Source: an uncultured Eubacteriales bacterium (GTDB taxonomy: Bacteria; Bacillota; Clostridia; Oscillospirales; Acutalibacteraceae). Taken from it: a stretch of DNA of 41,515 nucleotides. Each line of letters begins with the position of its first letter. Within the stretch, counting starts at the first letter, position 1. A program made the translations under genes and the position numbers. A model generated the notes under the pieces. That model made no database searches. It was not told the DNA's origin and worked only from the letters and a program-made list of their open reading frames with translations. Location of the stretch: contig CAKTVV010000022.1 in assembly GCA_934630515.1 (NCBI GenBank), forward strand, positions 1-41,515, given 5' to 3'. Of the stretch, positions 1-7,145 are shown piece by piece.

Positions 1-283
1 GCCGGACAAAGCTCTCGCCGCTGGGCATATTGCAGTCGGGCTGGAGATACCAGCCCCCCATGATGTGCCAGCGTCCCTCCCGCACCAGCCGCTGAATGCG
101 GGCGAACAGCGCCGGCTCGTATTCCTCCACCCAGCGGTACAGCATCGCCTCGTTGTGGTTGAATACGAAGCCGTCGAATTCCTCGCAGAAATTGGCGGCG
201 CCCCGGAAGGTGGACAGTGTTTCGGCGGCGCCCTCCTCCCATTCCCATTGCCAGACCGGGTCGATGTGGGCGTTGCAGATCAT
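1..283 (-). CDS. Alpha-mannosidase, GH38 family (partial, N-terminal 94 residues)
   Basis: The reading frame runs off the left edge of the window. The visible N-terminus has the GH38 opening NAHIDPVWQWEWEEG, carrying the His and Asp that bind the active-site zinc in this family, then a second family block with GGWYLQPDCNMPSGES. The enzyme should hydrolyse terminal alpha-mannosides and is probably cytoplasmic, since no signal peptide is visible. The start is awkward. The first in-frame ATG is at 283, 13 nt from the GGAG at 297-300, while a better-spaced ATG at 289-291 meets TGA after three codons. It is divergent from the AraC regulator at 496 and has its own promoter, so joint control by that regulator is plausible but inferred. 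Confidence 0.85.
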   Translation of the reverse strand, partial: MICNAHIDPVWQWEWEEGAAETLSTFRGAANFCEEFDGFVFNHNEAMLYRWVEEYEPALFARIQRLVREGRWHIMGGWYLQPDCNMPSGESFVR

Positions 284-347
284 ATAGACATTTCGACTCC
301 TTTTGCACGGTCGGATCAAAGCGCTGTGCCGGGGTTGGAATATTCTG

Positions 348-376
348 TTTATATCACAGGCGCACCCGGCTGTCAA
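348..376 (-). promoter_or_regulatory. Sigma-A promoter of the GH38 gene
   Basis: On the minus strand TTGACA (371-376) is followed after exactly 17 bp by TATAAA (348-353). It faces the alpha-mannosidase start, about 60 bp away. Confidence 0.7.
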
Positions 377-431
377 TAGAAAATACCGATCCGTCCCCCG
401 GCTGAGAGCGGGGCAGGACGGTCAAAAGGAA

Positions 432-460
432 TTGCAATCGGCGGCGGACCTTGCTATAAT
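432..460 (+). promoter_or_regulatory. Promoter of the AraC-type regulator gene
   Basis: TTGCAA (432-437), a 17-bp spacer and TATAAT (455-460). The start codon at 496 leaves a leader of only about 30 nt. It is back to back with the GH38 promoter; the -35 boxes are about 55 bp apart, so one bound regulator could touch both. Confidence 0.7.
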
Positions 461-495
461 ACAAATGAAAAATGCTCCCACGGGAGGAAGCTGCC

Positions 496-1377
496 ATGCT
501 GACACACCAAACGGAAAACACCGTTCCCGGCGAGACCTACAACGTCTATCGCTATCGGGAACGGTCCTATTATCCGCATTTTCACCGGAGCTATGAGCTG
601 GCGTATCTGATCAGCGGCACGGCGCTTTTTACCGTCAATGGGAGAGCGTTTTCCGTCGCTGCGGGCGATTTTGTGATGATTCTCCCCTTTGAGCCCCACT
701 CCTTTACCGTGTCGGGGGAGGGTGAATTGGTCATTACCGTGTTTTCGGCGGGGATGGCGGCGGCTTTTTCACAGATGGCCCAGGGGATGCAGGGGGATAC
801 CGCCGTATTCCGCTGCGGCGAGGCGACCCGCACGTTTTTTGAGACGGGCATACCGGCGACGACCGAGGCACCGATCACCGCCATCCCCCACGGCGCCCGA
901 CGGCTGGAGACGGAGGCACGTCTGGCGGCGGTCTGCGCTGCCTATATCCGCACGGCGTCTCTGCGCCCGTGCGAGCAGAGCACAGCGCTGCTTGCCTGTA
1001 TCCTCCAATATATCGACCGGCATTTCCGAGAGGATATCTCCATCGGAACTGCCGCAAGAGCGCTCGGCTACAGCGAATGCCACCTGTCAGCAGTCATCCG
1101 CAGCCGCCTGCGTATTCCGTTCAAGGCGTTGGTCCATCAGGTGCGGTTTGCCTATGCCTGCCGACGGCTGGCGGACGGCTCATCCAGCATCACCGAGATT
1201 GCACTGGACAGCGGCTTCCAAAGTGTCCGCACTTTTAACCGGGTGTTCCGGGAGCTGTCGGGTGGGCTGTCGCCGCATCGGTGCTTTTCGGCGTCTGCAG
1301 AGGCGCCCGCACCAGCAGCACCGCCGCCGGCGGAAGGACCAGTCGGTGCATATCCTCTGCCGGGGCTCTGCGGATGA
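496..1377 (+). CDS. AraC-family transcriptional regulator with N-terminal cupin
   Basis: A 293-residue protein. Residues about 18-95 form an AraC-type cupin (PHFHRSYELAYLISG, then GDFVMILPFEPHSF), the usual sugar-sensing part. Residues about 165-265 carry the double helix-turn-helix, with IGTAARALGYSECHLS and ALDSGFQSVRTFNRVFREL. I start it at 496 because GGGAGGA lies 7 nt upstream; an ATG at 472 lies before that site. The last 30 or so residues are a Pro/Ala-rich tail past the normal end of the second HTH, inside the opposing arabinofuranosidase gene. Its place between a GH38 and a GH51 gene suggests it controls their use of plant or host glycan, which is inference. Confidence 0.88.
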   Translation: MLTHQTENTVPGETYNVYRYRERSYYPHFHRSYELAYLISGTALFTVNGRAFSVAAGDFVMILPFEPHSFTVSGEGELVITVFSAGMAAAFSQMAQGMQGDTAVFRCGEATRTFFETGIPATTEAPITAIPHGARRLETEARLAAVCAAYIRTASLRPCEQSTALLACILQYIDRHFREDISIGTAARALGYSECHLSAVIRSRLRIPFKALVHQVRFAYACRRLADGSSSITEIALDSGFQSVRTFNRVFRELSGGLSPHRCFSASAEAPAPAAPPPAEGPVGAYPLPGLCG

Positions 1378-2764
1378 CCACGTTTTCGGGGCGATCAAAG
1401 GTGTTGTGTGAATTGGCATGCTCTCCTGCCAGAAGATATGCTTCGGCTTCTCCGTCCCATGCGGCGCCGAACAGAACGGGCTCGACGGTGACGGCCGCCT
1501 CATAGGAGCAGTTGGCAAGGGTCAGGGTCAGCCATCCGTCCCGAACCGAGGCGGAAGCCGACAGGCGGGTGGCGGGATCGCTGTTGTCCTCTATGATCGT
1601 GCGGATCGCCTGAGCGCCCTGATGGTGGCGGAACATCTCAAACACATAGTAATTCGGTGTGGCGATGCAATGCCCGCCCTCGGTCAAAAACAGGGAATGG
1701 AGATTGTTGCAAAGCTGGGCGACATTCGCCATCTTCACCTTGTCGCAATGGTTGTTGAAGATGTTCAGCGTCAGCGCCGACACGACGGCGTCCCGCATGG
1801 TGGATTGCTGCTCAAACAGATTCTTCCCGCCGCTGGGGTCCGAGCCCTCGTTGTGCCAGCAGCCCCATTCGTCCACCACCAGCTGCATGCTCTGCTCTGC
1901 GCCGCAGCCCTGCACGATGGCATAGTGCCGGCAGAGCAGCTCCTCCATCCGCTCAGCTTCGGATATCAGCTTATACCAGCTTTCGGCGGTAAAATTGACC
2001 GCATCCCCCTCTGACCGGCAATAGTAGTGAAAGCTCATGCCGTCCACCGGGGCGTAGGAGCTGACTACCTGACTCGCCAAGGTCTGCGTCCACGCATAGT
2101 CCGCAGCATTTGCGCCGCCGCAGATCAGTTCGCCCGTCCGCTCGCCGTTTCGTTTCCGCAGCAGGTTATCCAAAACCGTGGAGAACCGGCGGTATTCCAG
2201 CGCATAAGCCTCGGGCGTCATGTTGCCTCCGCCGCCCCAGTTTTCGTTTCCGATGCCCCAATAAGCGACGTCGAATGGCTCCGGGCTGCCGTTTTTTGCA
2301 CGCTCCAGCGCCAGTGTGGTGCTTCCGCAGGGCGCTGTGCAGTATTCCACCCAGCGGCGCATCTCCAGCGGCGTGACGGAGGTCACGTTCACGGCGAAGT
2401 ACGGCTTGGATCCCACCAAATTGCAGAAGTCTATGAATTCATGGGTCCCCACCTCGTTGGTCTCGACCCGCCCGTCATAGGAGGTCCACCATCCCGCCCG
2501 GAGCGGGCGGTCGCTGCCGATGCCGTCCCGCCAGTCATAGGTCTCGGCAAAGCACCCGCCGGGCCAGCGGATGACGGGCGGTGCCAGCCGGGAGAGCTTT
2601 TCGACAAGCTCCTTGCGGAAGCCACGGATGTGGGGGATGGCGGAGTCTCTCCCGACCCATAGCCCGTCCCGCATCACGCCGCCAATGTGTTCGGCAAAAT
2701 GTCCGTACAGCTCGGGGGCAATGGTGCCGATTTTTTCGGGATAGACAAGATAAACGGTCTTCAT
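1235..2764 (-). CDS. abfA: Alpha-L-arabinofuranosidase, GH51
   Basis: 509 residues, normal for cytoplasmic bacterial GH51 enzymes, which release arabinofuranosyl units from arabinoxylan or arabinan oligosaccharides. Seen: the N-terminal motif PELYGHFAEHIGG, RWPGGCFAETYDW (65-79), the acid/base Glu174 in GIGNENWG, and the nucleophile Glu299 in VVDEWGCWH. A C-terminal beta-sandwich ends near LVLPPAAVLLV. About 25 low-complexity residues follow, encoded opposite the AraC gene. No signal peptide. AAAGGAG precedes the ATG at good spacing. It probably acts with the GH38 enzyme on imported oligosaccharides; the AraC protein is the obvious candidate regulator. Confidence 0.93.
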   Translation of the reverse strand: MKTVYLVYPEKIGTIAPELYGHFAEHIGGVMRDGLWVGRDSAIPHIRGFRKELVEKLSRLAPPVIRWPGGCFAETYDWRDGIGSDRPLRAGWWTSYDGRVETNEVGTHEFIDFCNLVGSKPYFAVNVTSVTPLEMRRWVEYCTAPCGSTTLALERAKNGSPEPFDVAYWGIGNENWGGGGNMTPEAYALEYRRFSTVLDNLLRKRNGERTGELICGGANAADYAWTQTLASQVVSSYAPVDGMSFHYYCRSEGDAVNFTAESWYKLISEAERMEELLCRHYAIVQGCGAEQSMQLVVDEWGCWHNEGSDPSGGKNLFEQQSTMRDAVVSALTLNIFNNHCDKVKMANVAQLCNNLHSLFLTEGGHCIATPNYYVFEMFRHHQGAQAIRTIIEDNSDPATRLSASASVRDGWLTLTLANCSYEAAVTVEPVLFGAAWDGEAEAYLLAGEHANSHNTFDRPENVVIRRAPAEDMHRLVLPPAAVLLVRAPLQTPKSTDAATAHPTAPGTPG

Positions 2765-2809
2765 ATGCTATTTCTCCTTTCCGGCGCTCTGGGGAACTGC
2801 TGCACTTCT

Positions 2810-2818
2810 GTTATAGCA
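2810..2818 (-). promoter_or_regulatory. Possible extended -10 promoter of the GH51 gene
   Basis: The minus strand reads TGCTATAAC, an extended -10 box about 45 bp before the GH51 start. The -35 region (about 2833-2838, GAGCTT) is poor, which would suit an activator-dependent promoter. The rest of 2765-2947 shows nothing I recognise. Confidence 0.35.
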
Positions 2819-2947
2819 TGGCTGCATCCGATAAGCTCGCCAAAAGCCGGGTTTTCCCGGCCATTTTCCGGCTTTTGTTTCCCGGTGCCGGGGCAGCCGG
2901 CTTTAGCGTACCGGGCGGGGGAGCGGACTGCGGCGGGCTAAAATTAA

Positions 2948-3142
2948 AAATGTAGTGTAAAGATATACCGAAAGCCGAGAGCGGAGACGGAGATTGCCGG
3001 TGCGGATCTGTTTTCCGTGCTGGGGGTGGAATTTGCCGTGCCGTGGATTGGGACGCTGCTGACCGGGATCTTCGCCAGCCGGGGAAGTAATTATGTAAAT
3101 GACCGGATCGGCAAGATCCGGGAAAAGGCAAGCGGAGAGTAA
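2948..3142 (+). pseudogene. C-terminal fragment of a phage holin-like small membrane protein
   Basis: An open frame of about 64 codons without a usable start codon ends at TAA 3140-3142. It encodes a hydrophobic stretch (LFSVLGVEFAVPWIGTLLTG) and a charged end (NDRIGKIREKASGE). This pattern of a hydrophobic hairpin followed by SRGxNYVxD resembles small holin-like proteins of Firmicute prophages; I judge that from pattern only. It ends beside a terminator hairpin and the tRNA-Arg gene, as expected for a leftover of an element once integrated there. The last 50 nt recur almost exactly at 9683-9732 on the other strand. Confidence 0.5.
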
Positions 3143-3151
3143 GATGGAAAA

Positions 3152-3182
3152 CCGCCGGGGCTGCATCTGCAGCTCCGGCGGT
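3152..3182 (+). terminator. Hairpin after the holin-like fragment
   Basis: CCGCCGG...CCGGCGG with an inner CTGCA/TGCAG stem, followed by TTGTTATT. It looks like the terminator of the truncated gene before it. Confidence 0.55.
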
Positions 3183-3197
3183 TGTTATTACAAAAAG

Positions 3198-3220
3198 TTT
3201 GACAGGCATTTTGACAGGCA
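3198..3220. repeat. Two copies of TTTGACAGGCA, period 12 bp
   Basis: Copies at 3198-3208 and 3210-3220, between the holin-like fragment and the tRNA-Arg terminator. Similar short repeats with 11-12 bp periods lie near the two other tRNA genes (9612-9630 and 10342-10360). The rest of 3221-3288 is AT-rich with no gene. Confidence 0.6.
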
Positions 3221-3288
3221 CGTATACCCGTTTTTGGGTGCTTTTTTGCCTTTTTTCGGTTTTCATTACAAGCAAATAAGGGTAAAGC

Positions 3289-3334
3289 AAAACCCCGTGA
3301 AGCCTTGAAACTACTGGCTTCACGGGGCTTTTAC
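3289..3334. terminator. Bidirectional terminator beside tRNA-Arg
   Basis: 12-bp perfect stem CCCCGTGAAGCC (3293-3304) and its complement (3316-3327), with AAAA before and CTTTT after, so it works on either strand. It is placed to end the tRNA-Arg transcript. Confidence 0.8.
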
Positions 3335-3337
3335 TTT

Positions 3338-3414
3338 TGGCCCGCCCGGAGGGATTCGAACCCCCGGCCTTTGGAATCGGAATCCACTGCGATATCCAGC
3401 TTCGCCACGGGCGG
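3338..3414 (-). tRNA. tRNA-Arg (anticodon CCG)
   Basis: The minus strand folds into a full cloverleaf. The acceptor CCGCCCG pairs with CGGGCGG and the D arm is GCGA/TCGC. The anticodon loop is TTCCGAT, giving CCG. The T arm has loop TTCGAAT, and CCA is encoded. It reads the Arg codon CGG, which is frequent in this window. The first anticodon-stem pair is a mismatch (G/A). Confidence 0.93.
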
Positions 3415-3445
3415 AAATATGGTGTACTCTCAACGGTACCCCGCT

Positions 3446-3474
3446 ATTATACAACGAAACAGCGGCAAATGCAA
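3446..3474 (-). promoter_or_regulatory. Promoter of tRNA-Arg
   Basis: Minus-strand TTGCAT (3469-3474), 17 bp, TATAAT (3446-3451), about 30 bp before the tRNA. The same hexamer pair drives oadG at 33907-33935. I see no gene in 3475-3650. Confidence 0.8.
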
Positions 3475-3650
3475 GAGGAAATTTCCGATTTTTTAATTTT
3501 TTGCAAAAACGTCCCGGGATCTGCCGTCGGCAAGCGGTGCTGCGGCGGGATCCGCTGCAGAAGTCCTGCCTATATTTCCCCATTTTTTGCGCCGAGGGAG
3601 GCACGTTTCTCACGGTGCCGCAAATATTTTGAGTTTTTTTGGAAAAACAG

Positions 3651-3679
3651 TAGCCAAATCCCAAATTATCTGGTATAAT
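3651..3679 (+). promoter_or_regulatory. Promoter of ppdK
   Basis: TATAAT at 3674-3679 preceded by TGG, giving an extended -10. The -35 at 17-bp spacing is TAGCCA, a weak match. Confidence 0.7.
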
Positions 3680-3696
3680 AACCAGTGGCTTTCAGT

Positions 3697-3720
3697 GAAA
3701 TGCCGAAAAGGCGGCATTTC
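3697..3720 (+). other. Hairpin in the ppdK leader
   Basis: GAAATGCCG and CGGCATTTC pair perfectly around a 6-nt loop, 38 nt before the start codon and close to the expected RNA 5' end. A stabilising leader stem is the simplest reading; there is no T-run. Confidence 0.6.
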
Positions 3721-3758
3721 GACTGTGAGAAAAACAATATTTTGGAGGTAAAAGTAGT

Positions 3759-6401
3759 ATGAGTCACAAGTATGTCTATATGTTCAGCGAAGGCAACGCT
3801 TCCATGCGTGAGCTGCTGGGCGGCAAGGGTGCGAACCTGGCCGAGATGACCAATATCGGTCTGCCGGTTCCCCAGGGCTTCACCATCACCACCGAGGCCT
3901 GCACCCAGTATTATGAGGACGGCCGCAAGATCAACGACGATATTATGGCGCAAGCCATGGCCGGCGTTGCCGAGATGGAGAAGATCAACGGCAAGAAGTT
4001 CGGCGATCTGAAGAACCCGCTGCTGGTTTCCGTGCGTTCCGGCGCCCGTGCATCCATGCCCGGCATGATGGACACCATCCTGAATCTGGGTCTGAACGAC
4101 GAGGTGGTCGCCGCCATGATCGCCGGCAACCCCGATCCCAAGTTCGAGCGGTTTGTGTACGACTCCTATCGTCGGTTCATCCAGATGTTCTCCGACGTGG
4201 TTATGGAAGTCGGCAAGAAGTATTTCGAGCAGCTCATTGACAAGATGAAAGAGGAAAAGGGCGTGCACTTCGACATCGAGCTGACCGCCGCCGACCTGAA
4301 GGAGCTGGCTGGCCAGTTCAAGGCTGAGTATAAGGCGCAGCTGGGTCAGGACTTCCCCTCCGATCCGGTGGAGCAGCTGAAGCTGGCCATCGAGGCGGTG
4401 TTCCGTTCCTGGGACAACCCCCGTGCCAATGTGTATCGCCGGGATAACGACATTCCCTATTCCTGGGGTACTGCGGTCAACGTCATGCCCATGGTGTTCG
4501 GTAACCTGAACGACGAGTCCGGTACCGGCGTGGCGTTCACCCGTGATCCCGCCACCGGCGAGAAGAAGCTGATGGGCGAGTTCCTCATCAACGCTCAGGG
4601 CGAGGACGTGGTGGCTGGCGTGCGTACGCCCATGCCCATTGCGCAGATGGAAAAGGAGTTCCCCGAGGCGTATGCCGAGTTCGTGAAGGTGTGCGACCTG
4701 CTGGAAAATCATTATCATGATATGCAGGATATGGAGTTCACCGTTGAGAACAAGAAGCTGTATATGCTGCAGTGCCGCAACGGCAAGCGTACCGCTCCCG
4801 CTGCGCTGAAGATCGCCTGCGATCTGGTGGACGAGGGCATGAAGACCGAGCAGGAGGCCGTTCTGATGATCGACCCCCGTAACTTGGATACTCTGCTGCA
4901 TCCGCAGTTTGATGTGAAGGCGCTGAAGGCGGCTACGCCTCTGGGCAAGGGCCTGGGCGCTTCCCCCGGTGCTGCCTGCGGTAAGGTTGTGTTTACTGCG
5001 GACGATGCGGAGAAATGGAACGCCCGCGGCGAAAAGGTCGTTCTGGTGCGCCTGGAGACCTCTCCGGAGGATATCACCGGTATGAAGGCGGCTCAGGGCA
5101 TCCTGACCGTGCGCGGCGGTATGACCTCTCACGCTGCCGTGGTGGCGCGTGGCATGGGCACCTGCTGCGTGTCCGGCTGCGGCGAGATCAAGATGGACGA
5201 GGCGAACAAGAAGTTCGAGCTGGGCGGCAAGACCTTCCACGAGGGCGATGTCATCTCCATCGACGGTTCTACCGGTAACATCTACGGCGAAGCCATCCCC
5301 ACGGTGGATGCGGAGATCGCCGGCGAGTTTGGCCGTATCATGGGCTGGGCGGACAAGTATCGCAAGCTGAAGGTGCGCACCAACGCCGATACGCCCCGTG
5401 ACGCCAAAAAGGCTCGTGAGCTGGGCGCCGAGGGCATCGGTCTGTGCCGCACGGAGCATATGTTCTTTGAGCCGGAGCGCATTGCGGCGTTCCGCGAGAT
5501 GATCTGCTCCGATACGGTGGAGGAGCGTGAGGCGGCTCTGGCGAAGATCATGCCTATGCAGCAGGCGGACTTCGAGGCGCTGTATGAGGCTCTGGAGGGC
5601 AACCCGGTGACCATCCGGTTCCTGGATCCTCCGCTGCATGAGTTCGTTCCCACCGAGGAGGCGGAGATCGCTGCGCTGGCTAAGGCGCAGGGCAAGACCG
5701 TCGAGGCGATCAAGGCGATCATCAGCAGCCTGCACGAGACCAACCCCATGATGGGTCATCGTGGCTGCCGTCTGACCGTGACCTATCCCGAGATCGCCGA
5801 GATGCAGACCAAGGCGGTCATCCGTGCGGCGATCAACGTGAAGAAGGCGCATCCGGATTGGGCCATCGTTCCCGAGATCATGATCCCGCTGGTCGGCGAG
5901 GTCAAGGAGTTCAAGTTCGTAAAGGATATCGTGGTGAAGACCGCCGATGCGGAGATCGCCGCTGCCAACAGCGATCTGAAGTATGAGGTCGGTACCATGA
6001 TCGAGATCCCCCGTGCCGCATTGACGGCGGATCAGATCGCCGAGGAGGCGGAGTTCTTCTGCTTCGGCACCAACGACCTGACCCAGATGACCTTCGGCTT
6101 CAGCCGTGACGATGCCGGCAAGTTCCTGGGTGCCTACTACGACAACAAGATCTATGAGAACGATCCCTTTGCCAAGCTGGATCAGACCGGCGTGGGCAAG
6201 CTGATGGAAATGGCGGTCACCATGGGTAAGAAGGTACGTCCGTCCATGCACTGCGGTATCTGCGGCGAGCACGGCGGCGATCCGGTCTCCGTGGAGTTCT
6301 GCCACAAGATCGGTCTGGACTATGTGTCCTGCTCGCCCTTCCGTGTGCCGATCGCCCGGCTGGCTGCTGCACAGGCTGCTATCAAGGAAGGAAAGAACTA
6401 A
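3759..6401 (+). CDS. ppdK: Pyruvate, phosphate dikinase
   Basis: 880 residues, the standard length. It interconverts pyruvate + ATP + Pi and phosphoenolpyruvate + AMP + PPi in the cytoplasm, and in anaerobes often works in the glycolytic direction with PPi. An ATP-grasp N-terminal domain (GGKGANLAEM, then VSVRSGARASMPGMMDT) is followed by the phosphohistidine domain with His458 in GGMTSHAAVVARG and a PEP-binding barrel with Cys832 in MHCGICGEHGG. TTGGAGGT precedes the ATG. Codon use is unlike the neighbours, with many CGT and GGT codons, which fits very high expression. It stands alone, with its own promoter and terminator. Confidence 0.98.
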   Translation: MSHKYVYMFSEGNASMRELLGGKGANLAEMTNIGLPVPQGFTITTEACTQYYEDGRKINDDIMAQAMAGVAEMEKINGKKFGDLKNPLLVSVRSGARASMPGMMDTILNLGLNDEVVAAMIAGNPDPKFERFVYDSYRRFIQMFSDVVMEVGKKYFEQLIDKMKEEKGVHFDIELTAADLKELAGQFKAEYKAQLGQDFPSDPVEQLKLAIEAVFRSWDNPRANVYRRDNDIPYSWGTAVNVMPMVFGNLNDESGTGVAFTRDPATGEKKLMGEFLINAQGEDVVAGVRTPMPIAQMEKEFPEAYAEFVKVCDLLENHYHDMQDMEFTVENKKLYMLQCRNGKRTAPAALKIACDLVDEGMKTEQEAVLMIDPRNLDTLLHPQFDVKALKAATPLGKGLGASPGAACGKVVFTADDAEKWNARGEKVVLVRLETSPEDITGMKAAQGILTVRGGMTSHAAVVARGMGTCCVSGCGEIKMDEANKKFELGGKTFHEGDVISIDGSTGNIYGEAIPTVDAEIAGEFGRIMGWADKYRKLKVRTNADTPRDAKKARELGAEGIGLCRTEHMFFEPERIAAFREMICSDTVEEREAALAKIMPMQQADFEALYEALEGNPVTIRFLDPPLHEFVPTEEAEIAALAKAQGKTVEAIKAIISSLHETNPMMGHRGCRLTVTYPEIAEMQTKAVIRAAINVKKAHPDWAIVPEIMIPLVGEVKEFKFVKDIVVKTADAEIAAANSDLKYEVGTMIEIPRAALTADQIAEEAEFFCFGTNDLTQMTFGFSRDDAGKFLGAYYDNKIYENDPFAKLDQTGVGKLMEMAVTMGKKVRPSMHCGICGEHGGDPVSVEFCHKIGLDYVSCSPFRVPIARLAAAQAAIKEGKN

Positions 6402-6436
6402 GTTATCCCATCCGGTTTGATTTTGTTCTGACGATC

Positions 6437-6507
6437 GACGGTGTAAAAGCGTTCCACCTACGGACTCGACAAAACGAAGAGTCCATAGGTGGAATGACAT
6501 CACCGTC
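6437..6507 (+). other. Long imperfect hairpin in the ppdK 3' region
   Basis: Three nested stems in one 71-nt fold: GACGGTG/CACCGTC, TTCCACCTA/TAGGTGGAA and GGACTC/GAGTCC, with small bulges and a short apical loop. It lies just before the ppdK terminator and matches no RNA family I recognise. Confidence 0.65.
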
Positions 6508-6525
6508 AAAGGCGTATCGAACCCG

Positions 6526-6557
6526 AAAAGGCAGGTTTTGCAACCTGCCTTTTCTTT
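6526..6557 (+). terminator. ppdK terminator
   Basis: AAAAGGCAGGTT and AACCTGCCTTTT around a 4-nt loop, then CTTTTAT. A strong Rho-independent terminator. Confidence 0.9.
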
Positions 6558-6618
6558 TATCCAACCTATCTGCATCAAACGAGATGGACTATACCCTGGA
6601 AAACGGACAGGGGAAAGA

Positions 6619-6660
6619 AGCGCCTTCTGTTGTAGAATAGAAGCTACAACAGAAGGTGCT
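6619..6660. repeat. 17-bp inverted repeat at the edge of a transposase remnant
   Basis: The left arm starts AGCGCCTTCTG and the right arm ends CAGAAGGTGCT. They pair over 17 bp with one G-T pair around an 8-nt loop. It ends 3 nt before the ATG of the transposase-like fragment, so it may be the old transcription barrier or end of an insertion sequence. Confidence 0.6.
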
Positions 6661-6663
6661 GTC

Positions 6664-6790
6664 ATGTCCGGACAATAGACAAAAGGAGAGGCGCTCAGCG
6701 AAGACGTGTTCCGACGAAAAGTTGCAGGAAAAACGAACCGGGAGATCGGTGCCCGCTTCGGACTGAGCAAAGCACAGATCTACGATGTGG
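6664..6790 (+). pseudogene. IS3-type transposase orfA, N-terminal remnant
   Basis: The frame from ATG 6664 has a stop at codon 5 (TAG 6676-6678, probably once CAG). It then reads LSEDVFRRKVAGKTNREIG and FGLSKAQI, the typical start of the helix-turn-helix orfA protein of IS3-like elements. The match stops abruptly near 6785, where a proper orfA would continue with its recognition helix and basic region. The same open frame continues into unrelated sequence and then into a YlmC tail. Confidence 0.55.
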
Positions 6791-6924
6791 CTGCCGCCGA
6801 CCCCCTTTTTGTTGTCAAATCGGTATTCGTCCGGCTGCTGTGCACGCAGCTTTGCTGTCGCCAGCAGAGCGTAGCCCTGTCCGATCGAAACAAGACTGCC
6901 CGCAGTTGCGTTGCGTCCGCCGCC

Positions 6925-7107
6925 TGCATCAAGGCGATGATCGTGCCGGGACGTCTCAAGTGCTTCGGCATCCTCGGACGGGAGGAAAACGTGGTGATTC
7001 CGTGGAATAAGATCGAGATCATCGGCTGCGACACGATCCTCGTCTGCATCGAGCCGGGCTACAACCGCCGGAAGCGGAGGAGGCTGCTTGAGATGTTCAA
7101 GCGTTAA
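6925..7107 (+). pseudogene. YlmC/YmxH-type PRC-barrel protein, C-terminal remnant
   Basis: The last 55 or so codons encode VPGRLKCFGILGREE, VIPWNKIEIIGCDTILV and a basic end, the pattern of the second half of YlmC/YmxH sporulation-associated PRC-barrel proteins. The usual first half is missing. About 140 bp of unrecognised sequence separates this from the transposase remnant upstream, in the same open frame. No Shine-Dalgarno site or start sits where this protein would need one, so I call it a truncated pseudogene. Confidence 0.6.
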
Positions 7108-7109
7108 AC

Positions 7110-7137
7110 GGCGGCGCTGATTGTGTCTGCGCCGCCT
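7110..7137. terminator. Terminator between convergent YlmC remnant and glycosidase
   Basis: GGCGGCGC/GCGCCGCC stem with an 11-nt loop, then TCTGCATTTT on the plus strand. It lies 9 bp before the stop codon of the opposing glycosidase gene. Confidence 0.55.
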
Positions 7138-7145
7138 CTGCATTT

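Noticed and set aside
3666..6770. 1034-codon open frame antisense to ppdK
   Set aside because: It mirrors the codon bias of ppdK, has no ribosome site, and its translation is rich in His, Leu and Arg without any domain. The plus frame is a complete, certain enzyme.
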